NCBI GenBank assembly: GCA_004011035.1 | Contig: CP025734.1 | Coordinates: forward strand, 1,510,001-1,574,000 | DNA from: Bdellovibrio sp. qaytius | GTDB taxonomy: Bacteria > Bdellovibrionota > Bdellovibrionia > Bdellovibrionales > Bdellovibrionaceae | DNA: 64,000 nt | Direction: 5' to 3' | In this document: in pieces, positions 57,092 through 64,000 of the stretch | Layout: every line of letters starts with the position of its first letter | Numbering within the stretch: position 1 is the first letter of the stretch | Program-made: the position numbers and the translations under genes | Notes under the pieces: generated by a model | Told to the model about the DNA's origin: nothing | The model's database searches: none | What the model saw: the letters and a program-made list of their open reading frames with translations, nothing else

Positions 57092-57790
57092 ATGAGAAAA
57101 AATCAAAAAAACGAATCTAGCTTTGATTCAAACAGCAGAAACCGTAACAACCCAACTTCACAAAGAATGCAATCTGGCAGAAATCGTGAATTCGATACTG
57201 ATGCAGATTTGCGTCGTGGTAACGAAAACTACTATCGTAACGAAGGTCGTCAAAGTTATAGCCCTCGCAGTGATTATGAATTCGAACAAAATGATCGAAG
57301 CCGTTTTTCTAGCCCCATGGATATGACAGGTCGTTACGAATCAGACACGCGTAACTCACGCGATTATACCGGAAATTTCCCTTCAGCAGAATTATCTGGC
57401 TTAGGCCCGGGCGAAACAAGTTACGGCCGTTCAGAAGCCTATGCACTAGGAGCACACGCTGGCAAAGGTCCTAAAGGCTATCAGCGTTCAGAAGAACGCA
57501 TTCGTGAAGATGTATGCGAGGCCTTAGCAGCACACACTCATATTGATGCTTCAGAAATCGAAGTTGAAGTCAGTGATGGTATGGTTACATTATCAGGAAC
57601 TGTTGAATCGCGCCAAACTAAACGATTAGCAGAACAAGCTGTCGAGAGAGTTCGTGGAGTTAAAGATATTCACAATCAACTTCAAATTTCATCATCACAA
57701 GAGATCGAAAGAGACTCTTCTGGTTTTGCCGCCTCTAAAGCTAAAAGTGCAAAATCATCGAAAAAATCATCAGCTAATTACAGACAGTAA
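57092..57790 (+). CDS. BON-domain protein with disordered N-terminus
   Basis: This 232-residue protein has no signal peptide. The first 140 residues are disordered and rich in Asn, Arg, Ser and Tyr (ESSFDSNSRNRNNPTSQRM type). A single BON domain follows at about 140-205 (IREDVCEALAAHTHIDASEI, VEVSDGMVTLSGTVESRQTK, AEQAVERVRGVKDIHNQLQI). BON domains bind membranes or phospholipids and occur in osmotic and envelope stress proteins. The last 25 residues form a Lys/Ser/Ala tail (KAKSAKSSKKSS). Because it lacks a signal peptide it is probably cytoplasmic. The start follows GAGGACA at a normal distance. Confidence 0.82.
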   Translation: MRKNQKNESSFDSNSRNRNNPTSQRMQSGRNREFDTDADLRRGNENYYRNEGRQSYSPRSDYEFEQNDRSRFSSPMDMTGRYESDTRNSRDYTGNFPSAELSGLGPGETSYGRSEAYALGAHAGKGPKGYQRSEERIREDVCEALAAHTHIDASEIEVEVSDGMVTLSGTVESRQTKRLAEQAVERVRGVKDIHNQLQISSSQEIERDSSGFAASKAKSAKSSKKSSANYRQ

Positions 57791-57808
57791 TCTTAATTTT
57801 AAACCAAG

Positions 57809-57828
57809 GCCGCAGTTTTTGCTGCGGC
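57809..57828. other. GC-rich hairpin between convergent genes
   Basis: GCCGCAG pairs with CTGCGGC around TTTTTG. Another small stem, GCCTTT-AATG-AAAGGC, lies about 45 bases further. They sit between the convergent BON-domain and histidine-kinase genes and could slow transcription from either side, although T-runs are weak. Confidence 0.4.
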
Positions 57829-57903
57829 TTGAATGCTTTGAGATTGACGACCCACTTTGAACCTAATGGCCAGCCTTTAATGAAAGGCACCTATTGCCAT
57901 AAG

Positions 57904-60900
57904 CTATTTATTTGAACTGTGTTTTAAAATTGTGGTCATAAGTGCGGTTGTATCGACAGGCTTTGTAACGTGATCTACAAAACCAGCAATGATTGTTTTG
58001 CGTTTTTCTTCAATCATAGCGTGTGCCGTTAAAGCAATAACAGGTTTGTTGTAATTTAATTTTTTAAGTTCTGCCAGAGCTTCATAGCCATCAATTCCAG
58101 GCATTTGAATATCCATAAGAATAATATCATAATTGTTTTTAATAACTTTTTCGATGGCCTCTTGCCCGCCAGAAGCCTCATCGGTTATGGCCCCTTCGCG
58201 CTTAAGGTAAAGGTTCATTAAAACGCGATTGTCTGGTGAATCGTCGACTATTAAAATTGAAATATTTTTTAAAAGTTGTCTTCTGGCTTCTCGCGATAGG
58301 CTTGATGAAATTTCAATTGATTTACTGTCGACTTGTTCGGCCGTGCTGGCTGAAAATTCAAACAGAAATACCGAGCCTTTGTTTATTTCGGTTTTCTCAA
58401 TAGAAACATCGCCATCTAAGGCAATGGCTAAACGTTTTGAAAGGGCCAAACCAAGACCTGTGCCGCCATATTTGCGAGCCGTAGATTCATCAGCTTGATG
58501 AAACGGTTTAAATAATTTATTTTTTTGTTCTTCTGTCATGCCTGCGCCAGTGTCTTTTATACGAATTTCAATTTTAGATTTATCAACGGTTAGTTTGTGA
58601 AGTTTTAAAGAAACTTCAACGCTACCATTGCTTGTAAATTTAATGGCATTACCAATCAAATTGACAAGAATCTGACGAATTCGAGTTGGATCAGACATGA
58701 CAATTTTATTTGTCGCGCCATCAGTATCAAAGCGTAAACTAATATCTTTAGAGCGCGCCTGATCTGAAAACATAGTTACAACATCTTTTACTAGCGGAGA
58801 TAACTCAAAAGGCACATATTCAATCGTCAGTTGACCGGCTTCAACTTTAGAAAGATCAAGAATATCATCGATCACATGCGAAAGGGCTTTGCCATTGCGG
58901 GTGATGATATCTAGATATTCGCGCTCTTCGCCGGTCAGTCTGGCATCTTTTAACAGATCGGTAAATCCTAAAATGGCTCCGAGTGGAGTACGAATTTCAT
59001 GGCTCATGTTCGCCAAAAAAGCCGATTTAGTTTGATTAGCCTGATCGGCATTGCTTTTTGCTTTTTGTAATTCTTCTGCGGCTAACTTTGAATCAGTTAT
59101 ATTTATTCCGGTGCCATAGAAGTGAAGTGGAGTGCCATTTTCACTATAACTTACCCGGCCATGAACTTCGAGCCATGCAATAGAATGATCTGGTCTGATC
59201 ACGCGATAATTTGCGAAATACGGTTTTCTTTTTTTAATGGCTTCATCAATTAGGTCAGCGACCAGAACACTGTCTTCAGGGTGAATGCGTTTTAAAATTT
59301 TCTCAAAATCCATATCTTCACCAGGAGTAAAACCCCAGTCAGTCTTCATTTTGTCATTATAAATAACTTCATTTGTGACAAGATTCCAGTCGTAAAAACC
59401 GATGCGACCAGATTCAAGGGCCAGTTTTAATTTTTCTTCGCTATCAGATATTTTCATTAAATTCTGTTGCAAATAAGTTCGAGCCTTAAACGATGAGGTC
59501 ACGTCCTGAATAATAGCTAAGATACCATTTACTTTTCCTGCGTTTGTACGCTTGGCATAATAACCAACATCGATCCAATAATCTTCCATGACCCCATTTT
59601 CGTCAGGCAACTGAAGTGGTAAATCCTTGCCGATGTAAGGCTCACCAGTTTGATAAACCTTATCTAATAAAGGAATATAGTAATCGGCTTCGCCTTTAGT
59701 AAAAGCTTCTTTAACGGTTTTGCCAGTGACTTTACGATTTACAAATTTTTCGTATAAAGGATTTGCTAATTTGATGAAATGGTTTGGCCCATCAAGAATA
59801 ACCATCGGCGTGGGGGCCTGCATAAAAAAGTCTTCTAATTCTTGCGCCATGATTTCGGCTTTTTTTGTGGCGCTTTCACTTCTTTTTTCTAACTTTTTTT
59901 GTTCGGTCACATCACGAAAAATAAGAACAACACCTTGGGTTGAACCATCGGTATTTTTAATCGGTGCGGCGCTGTCTTCAATTGAAAACTCTTGACCATC
60001 TTTGCGGATAAGTATCGTGTGATTAGTGAGCCCTTGAATTAATCCACTTTGAATAACCGAAGCAATGGGATTCGTTGCTGGAATTCGACTTTGTTCGTTA
60101 ATAATGTTGAATACTTTATCTACGGGCTGGCCTTCAGCTTCTTCGGTTTTCCAGCCGGTTAATTTTTCTGCGACTCCATTTAAATATGTGATCACAGGTT
60201 TTTCAGAAGCATCGGTTGTAATAACAGCATCACCAATTCCTTGCAGCGTTGCAGATAACCATTGTTTACTGACTCTTAATTTGTCGACTAATATTTTATT
60301 TTCCTCTGTGAGCCAACGCTCGCGACGATCACCCTGTTCGCGAACTCGGCCTTTGTAATTATTAAAAAACTCAGCCAGTTTTGGATCATCGTTAACTAAG
60401 TCGGCATAGTGGTCTTGAACGCGTTTGTCTAATTGGTAATTAAGTTCAGGATGCGCTTCGGCCCAAGACAAACAAGCTCGGATATAGATAATATATAAAT
60501 TTAAATATTCGTAAAGATGTTCAGGTAAACATTCGCGAAGTTTTTTCTGACATTCTTCTGCATTTTGATGAAGAAAAATGGCAATACTGCAATTAAGGAT
60601 GCCGTCTTCGATCTGTGACCCTTCTTCAGGCCAGTCTTTAAGACGAACCAAACTAAGAGATTTAATTTTTTCTGCGAGTTCTAAATAACTTAAAGGCTCT
60701 TGTTGAAGCAGCGAAAGCACATCTGACGATTTCATTCCAAGTGGTCTTAAGGAAGAAGAATGGCAAAGCAAACAATAGGGCACTGTGCAAAATCGGGCCA
60801 AGTAGGCGGCTAATTTTTCTTTAAATAAATGGGGTATCGGGCTTTCAACATAGGCTGATAACGTTTGCTGCCAAAGATTTTCAAGAACCATGGGCGTATT

Positions 60901-60981
60901 CAAAGCGGGTGCAAAAAATGGCGGAAAAAAACCAAGGCGTGATTCAATTTCTTTTTTAATTTCAATCGATGATCGTTGCAC
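57904..60981 (-). CDS. Hybrid sensor histidine kinase with AhpD-like N-terminus
   Basis: This 1025-residue kinase has no signal peptide or membrane segment, so it is cytoplasmic. Domains in order: an AhpD/carboxymuconolactone decarboxylase-like helical domain (1-200) with the redox-type motif YCLLCHSSSLRPLG; PAS 1 (235-360); PAS 2 (375-500); PAS 3 (515-640); a HisKA dimerisation domain with His661 in FLANMSHEIRTPLGAI; a HATPase domain (about 770-880); and a receiver with Asp957 in IILMDIQMPG. The AhpD-type CxxC could sense peroxide, nitrosative or thiol status. Such a fusion with a hybrid kinase is uncommon. No response-regulator output gene is adjacent. Confidence 0.9.
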   Translation of the reverse strand: MQRSSIEIKKEIESRLGFFPPFFAPALNTPMVLENLWQQTLSAYVESPIPHLFKEKLAAYLARFCTVPYCLLCHSSSLRPLGMKSSDVLSLLQQEPLSYLELAEKIKSLSLVRLKDWPEEGSQIEDGILNCSIAIFLHQNAEECQKKLRECLPEHLYEYLNLYIIYIRACLSWAEAHPELNYQLDKRVQDHYADLVNDDPKLAEFFNNYKGRVREQGDRRERWLTEENKILVDKLRVSKQWLSATLQGIGDAVITTDASEKPVITYLNGVAEKLTGWKTEEAEGQPVDKVFNIINEQSRIPATNPIASVIQSGLIQGLTNHTILIRKDGQEFSIEDSAAPIKNTDGSTQGVVLIFRDVTEQKKLEKRSESATKKAEIMAQELEDFFMQAPTPMVILDGPNHFIKLANPLYEKFVNRKVTGKTVKEAFTKGEADYYIPLLDKVYQTGEPYIGKDLPLQLPDENGVMEDYWIDVGYYAKRTNAGKVNGILAIIQDVTSSFKARTYLQQNLMKISDSEEKLKLALESGRIGFYDWNLVTNEVIYNDKMKTDWGFTPGEDMDFEKILKRIHPEDSVLVADLIDEAIKKRKPYFANYRVIRPDHSIAWLEVHGRVSYSENGTPLHFYGTGINITDSKLAAEELQKAKSNADQANQTKSAFLANMSHEIRTPLGAILGFTDLLKDARLTGEEREYLDIITRNGKALSHVIDDILDLSKVEAGQLTIEYVPFELSPLVKDVVTMFSDQARSKDISLRFDTDGATNKIVMSDPTRIRQILVNLIGNAIKFTSNGSVEVSLKLHKLTVDKSKIEIRIKDTGAGMTEEQKNKLFKPFHQADESTARKYGGTGLGLALSKRLAIALDGDVSIEKTEINKGSVFLFEFSASTAEQVDSKSIEISSSLSREARRQLLKNISILIVDDSPDNRVLMNLYLKREGAITDEASGGQEAIEKVIKNNYDIILMDIQMPGIDGYEALAELKKLNYNKPVIALTAHAMIEEKRKTIIAGFVDHVTKPVDTTALMTTILKHSSNK

Positions 60982-61096
60982 GGTAGGCCTCTTGAAGCTT
61001 AAACCCTATATGCAATGAAAAATCAGTACAATATAATAGCAAGAATGGGGAAATTAGCCCTATCAAATCAGCTTCAAATGGGGTAGACATACTCCT

Positions 61097-61342
61097 ATGA
61101 CAAATAATGATATTATGAAGAAATTGCGTGTGGCCTTATCATTTCGTGATACAGACATTTTAGAATGTCTTAAAAACGTAAATTTCGAAATTTCAAAAGC
61201 AGAATTATCTGCCATTTTCAGAAACGAAGATCACCCTAATTATCAAGAATGCGGTGATCAGATCTTACGTAAATTCTTAGACGGTTTAATTATCAAAAAT
61301 CGCGGCGTCATGGAAAAGAAACCTAAGGTCGATAAACCTTAG
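61097..61342 (+). CDS. DUF1456 protein, single-repeat form
   Basis: This 81-residue protein matches DUF1456 (YehS family): NNDIMKKLRVALSFRDTDILECLKNV, then ISKAELSAIFRNEDHPNYQECGDQILRKFLDGLI. E. coli YehS has two such repeats in about 156 residues, while here there is one, with a short Lys-rich tail. The molecular function of the family is unknown. The next gene starts immediately after its stop, so the two are translated in tandem. It heads the rightward operon with the following gene. Confidence 0.85.
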   Translation: MTNNDIMKKLRVALSFRDTDILECLKNVNFEISKAELSAIFRNEDHPNYQECGDQILRKFLDGLIIKNRGVMEKKPKVDKP

Positions 61343-61759
61343 ATGGATCCACAAAATGAAGTCGACAAGATCCAAGATCTTGAAATCCAGTTAAAAATAG
61401 CACTTCAAGCTTTATCATTTTACGCTGATCCAGAAAGCTATGGCCAAGGCGAATCCTTTGCAGAGCTTTCAAGAATCTCTGATAGTGACTTAGAGCATAA
61501 ACCCGCTAATCGGGGCTACGATACTGTAGGCGGTAAATTAGCTCGTAAAGCCTTATTAGAAATTAAAGATAAAGAAGAGCGCCTAGCCTCGCGTAAGATT
61601 AAAAAAGCAGGCTTATGGAATAAGCAAGATTCAAACGACGGAAATTATTTTTCAGTGCGTATTGAATTTCAAGATTCATCGAAAGAATGGATTAAATTAT
61701 TTCCTTCGAAAACTACAGATGATCAAGCGCCTGAGTTTTCAACTCGTGAAATTAAATAA
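61343..61759 (+). CDS. Small cytoplasmic protein, function unknown
   Basis: This 138-residue protein begins directly after the DUF1456 stop (TAG then ATG). The N-terminal half is helical (IQDLEIQLKIALQALSFYAD, GKLARKALLEIKDKEERLASR). The C-terminal half has strands (NYFSVRIEFQDSSKEWIKLFPS). The start of a YxDPESYG segment recalls small phage or plasmid accessory proteins, but I do not recognise a family. It is soluble and slightly basic. Tight coupling suggests action with the DUF1456 protein. Confidence 0.68.
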   Translation: MDPQNEVDKIQDLEIQLKIALQALSFYADPESYGQGESFAELSRISDSDLEHKPANRGYDTVGGKLARKALLEIKDKEERLASRKIKKAGLWNKQDSNDGNYFSVRIEFQDSSKEWIKLFPSKTTDDQAPEFSTREIK

Positions 61760-61857
61760 AATATCTGTTAAAAACCGGTAAAAGAAATTAAGCATTGTTG
61801 AATTTCGCTATTAGTGATTCAATTAAACGGGTTTTTATAACCTCTAGGAGAGCTGAC

Positions 61858-62235
61858 TTGGAACCTCAAAACGAGCAACCTGTAAAAAGCATTCTTATTA
61901 TCGATGATGATGACGGGATTCGCGAAATCTTAGAAATTGCTTTTGCATTAGAAGGCTATTCAGTGACAACGGCAGCTCATGGTTTACAGGCCATCGAAAC
62001 TCTATCTCATTCAACTCACTTCGGACTTATTCTTTTAGATCTCATGATGCCTAAGATGAATGGTTGGGAATTTATTGAAGCCTTTCAAAAAAATAATTAC
62101 CCTGCAATTCCTATCATCCTGATGACGGCTTATTCTGATCGAGTTAAAAATATTGATATCGTCAAAGAAGTGATCGCAAAGCCAATGGATTTTGAATCCC
62201 TTCTCAAAAGAGTTGAGGCTAATTATAAATTATGA
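61858..62235 (+). CDS. Single-domain (CheY-like) response regulator
   Basis: This 125-residue receiver starts at TTG 61858, supported by TAGGAG at about 7 bases. The frame extends further upstream to 61795 but has no ribosome site there. It has the full set: acidic cluster SILIIDDDDGIREIL, phosphoacceptor Asp61 in LILLDLMMPKMNGW, Thr in PIILMTAYSD, and Lys in VIAKPMDF. There is no output domain. The stop overlaps the start of the periplasmic binding protein gene (ATGA), so these genes and the downstream kinase form one operon and probably one signalling pathway. Confidence 0.88.
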   Translation: MEPQNEQPVKSILIIDDDDGIREILEIAFALEGYSVTTAAHGLQAIETLSHSTHFGLILLDLMMPKMNGWEFIEAFQKNNYPAIPIILMTAYSDRVKNIDIVKEVIAKPMDFESLLKRVEANYKL

Positions 62236-63272
62236 AAATTCTAATACTGTTAACAATTGTATCTGTCTTGGCTCACGCCCCAAGTGTTTTTGCAAAAGAA
62301 TACCGTGTAGGAGTTCTTTATTGGTCAATGAATATTGAAGGCCAAGTGGCCATGAGAAAAGGTGTTGAAGAAGTAGCTCTTCAACTTAATCAAGACTTAA
62401 AAAAATCTAATGATCACATCAAATTAATTCCCTATGTGGCTGGTGACGGCGAAGCAGGGGTAGCCAATCAAATTAAGCAAATGGATCAGATGATTGATAA
62501 AGATAATGTCGATATCATCATTGTACAGCCGACTGATAATGCGGCTCTTGTGGCTCCGTTATTAAAAGCTAATGCTAAAAAAATTCCTGTAGTTGCCTAT
62601 GACCAATATATTGTTAAAGGTGAAATTGCTTCTTACATCACGTCAAATAATTATCAGGCGGGGTATTTGGACGGTGAATATTTAGCTTCAATGTTTGCAG
62701 ACGATTATGAAATGAAATTAGTCTTGGTTGAATATCCAAAAGTTTCTTCAACTGTTGAAAGAGTTGATGGGTTAATGGATGCTTTAAAAACTGAAAAGCA
62801 AAAATTTAAAGTCATCGGCACTTTTGAAGCTGTAGAACCCGTCAGTGGTAAAAAAGCGGGCGCAGATATCTTAGCTAAATTTCCGAATCAAAATTCAATT
62901 GATGCTATTTTTACTGTAAATGACGGCGGAGGCTTAAGTGTCGTTGAAGCCATAATGGCGGCTAAAAGAAATGAAATTAAAATTGCCACAGTCGATGGTG
63001 ACCCAAGATCGGTCAAAAATATTAAAGCTAGCCAAAATACAGTTATTGATTCGGCTCAGTTTTGTGCTGAGCTCGGAAGACAAAGTATGAGTGTGGCTTG
63101 GAAAATATTAAAGGGCGAAAAGTATCCCAAAAAAATTCTTGTGCCGACTTTTCCTATTGTTAAATCAACGGCGAATATTTACCCCGGGTGGTTAGGTAAA
63201 ATACCAAACAAATTTGAAAAATCATGGAAGAAAGGAAATTTCTGGGATAATCAATTTCTAGAAAAATACTAA
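62232..63272 (+). CDS. Periplasmic sugar-type binding protein (Peripla_BP_4)
   Basis: This 346-residue exported protein has a signal peptide (1-22, ending SVFA). The two-lobe type I periplasmic binding fold shows in YRVGVLYWSMNIEGQVAMRKG, MIDKDNVDIIIVQPTDNAALVAPLLKAN, IPVVAYDQYI, YITSNNYQAGYLDGEYLASM, IDAIFTVNDGGGLSVVEAI and IKIATVDGDPRSVKNI. These resemble ribose/galactose-type and LuxP/TorT-type sensors rather than a transport-only set, because no ABC transporter genes follow. The next gene is a membrane sensor kinase. Ligand identity is unknown. It overlaps the upstream receiver gene by 4 bases. Confidence 0.88.
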   Translation: MKILILLTIVSVLAHAPSVFAKEYRVGVLYWSMNIEGQVAMRKGVEEVALQLNQDLKKSNDHIKLIPYVAGDGEAGVANQIKQMDQMIDKDNVDIIIVQPTDNAALVAPLLKANAKKIPVVAYDQYIVKGEIASYITSNNYQAGYLDGEYLASMFADDYEMKLVLVEYPKVSSTVERVDGLMDALKTEKQKFKVIGTFEAVEPVSGKKAGADILAKFPNQNSIDAIFTVNDGGGLSVVEAIMAAKRNEIKIATVDGDPRSVKNIKASQNTVIDSAQFCAELGRQSMSVAWKILKGEKYPKKILVPTFPIVKSTANIYPGWLGKIPNKFEKSWKKGNFWDNQFLEKY

Positions 63273-63282
63273 AAATAAGACT

Positions 63283-64000
63283 GTGAATAAAAGATTGGAT
63301 GAACTCGATAGATATAGTTTAAAAAATATCAATTTAAAGATTGGGGGAGCTTTTTTTGCCATTTTCGCTTTATTGATTGGTATTTTAATTTTTATTACTT
63401 CATTTGTTTTTCATAATATTATTGAATCTTCTGAAAACAGACTTTCGCAAAACATAACAAATGTTTTATCTATTTCAATTTCAAGAATTAGTTTTTCTGG
63501 AAAATACCATGCTCAGATTTTTTCTGATCAGCTGATCGAAAAAGAAGAATCACTTAAATATATCGTCATTCTAGATTCATCTGGCGGAATTATTTCTAAA
63601 AGTTATAATCCGAAATATAAAGATTTTATTGAAAACAATCGTCTAAGCTCTTTTAAGAATTACACATCTCAAATTACAGAGCTTAACAAGGCTGGCAACA
63701 AAATCAGCTATGTCACCTGCTGCGACAACCAAACACTAAAAGAAATAGCACTGCCTTATTATGGAAGTTTTGATCAAGGGCAAATTGGCGTCATCGTTGT
63801 GGGAATTTCAACTTTTACTACCAACACAGAAATTGCTAGAAGCCGACTTATTCTGATGCTTCTGGGTTTGTTCGTTACAGTTATTGGTGTAATTGTTATT
63901 TATGTAGTTACGAATTATATTTCATATCCGATCACAAGACTTGCGACGATGTTTCAGGGTATTCTTGAATTTGCACCCATCGCAGTGATGGTTAAAGATA
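63283..64000 (+). CDS. Membrane sensor histidine kinase, N-terminal part (runs off the window)
   Basis: The frame is open from GTG 63283 to the window end (239 complete codons). A first membrane helix (about residues 20-45, IGGAFFAIFALLIGILIFITSF) is followed by a periplasmic sensor domain of about 145 residues with a CC pair (YVTCCDNQ). A second helix comes at about 190-212 (LILMLLGLFVTVIGVIVIYVV). A short HAMP-like linker (YISYPITRLATM) leads to GILEFAPIAVMVKD, the opening of a PAS domain. The kinase core lies beyond the window. It starts 10 bases after the binding-protein stop and so belongs to that operon. Confidence 0.8.
   Translation, partial: MNKRLDELDRYSLKNINLKIGGAFFAIFALLIGILIFITSFVFHNIIESSENRLSQNITNVLSISISRISFSGKYHAQIFSDQLIEKEESLKYIVILDSSGGIISKSYNPKYKDFIENNRLSSFKNYTSQITELNKAGNKISYVTCCDNQTLKEIALPYYGSFDQGQIGVIVVGISTFTTNTEIARSRLILMLLGLFVTVIGVIVIYVVTNYISYPITRLATMFQGILEFAPIAVMVKD

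Overview
The window looks like chromosomal DNA of an AT-rich Gram-negative bacterium, most probably a Bdellovibrio-like member of the Bdellovibrionota. That placement is an inference. It rests on a giant tail-fibre-type surface protein ending in an S74 chaperone domain, many small lipoproteins and outer-membrane-type proteins, a large set of secreted proteases and envelope hydrolases, and a tRNA-Cys with an encoded CCA. I see no rRNA, insertion sequence, prophage block or CRISPR array. Gene density is high and only one gap exceeds 300 bases (36495-36862).

Region by region. 1-5586 holds the end of an MFS-type transporter and a tight leftward operon: outer-membrane-type protein, MreB, MetG, SpoU-type methylase, TrmO. 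5669-9001 runs rightward with an LPS-type glycosyltransferase, a FecR-like protein and two lipoproteins, closed by a strong terminator. 9204-12395 has a Xer recombinase, a YifB/ComM ATPase whose start codon abuts a long hairpin, tRNA-Cys, an orphan HigA-like repressor with a perfect 20-bp operator, and a small lipoprotein. 12439-17827 has a divergent PEP carboxylase, a YiiX-like papain-fold enzyme, and a MocR-type regulator divergent from a DUF2917 gene. 17978-29170 is a single 3730-residue fibre gene preceded by a 15/16 match to the sigma-28 (FliA) promoter. 29179-31697 holds a GlsB-type membrane protein, two GNAT acetyltransferases and an outer-membrane-type protein.

31698-34941 is a two-gene operon with a CotH-like kinase followed by a VanY-CapA fusion. 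35136-38521 has aspartokinase and a secreted subtilisin with paired operators. 38650-43400 has secreted proteins, free methionine-R-sulfoxide reductase, and a 902-residue HEAT-repeat protein whose C-terminus carries an HEPN-like Rx4H motif. 43397-53438 is rich in exported hydrolases: phosphodiesterase, M28 aminopeptidase, M64 peptidase, a lipoprotein subtilisin and a transglutaminase-elicitor-like protein. It also holds a DQDK-repeat lipoprotein. 53653-64000 is dominated by signalling: a stand-alone winged-helix protein and its full response-regulator paralogue, an AhpD-PAS-histidine kinase-receiver hybrid, and an operon of single-domain response regulator, periplasmic binding protein and sensor kinase that runs off the window.

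How the genes fit together is inferred. Many encode envelope building, prey- or matrix-degrading hydrolases and surface adhesion, with sensory circuits alongside, as expected for a motile predator or surface-associated bacterium. The best candidates for undescribed biology are the CotH/VanY-CapA operon, the HEAT-HEPN protein with its hairpin-covered start, the AhpD-containing kinase, the 48-nt leader shared by two unrelated exported-protein genes, and the FliA-type promoter in front of the giant fibre.
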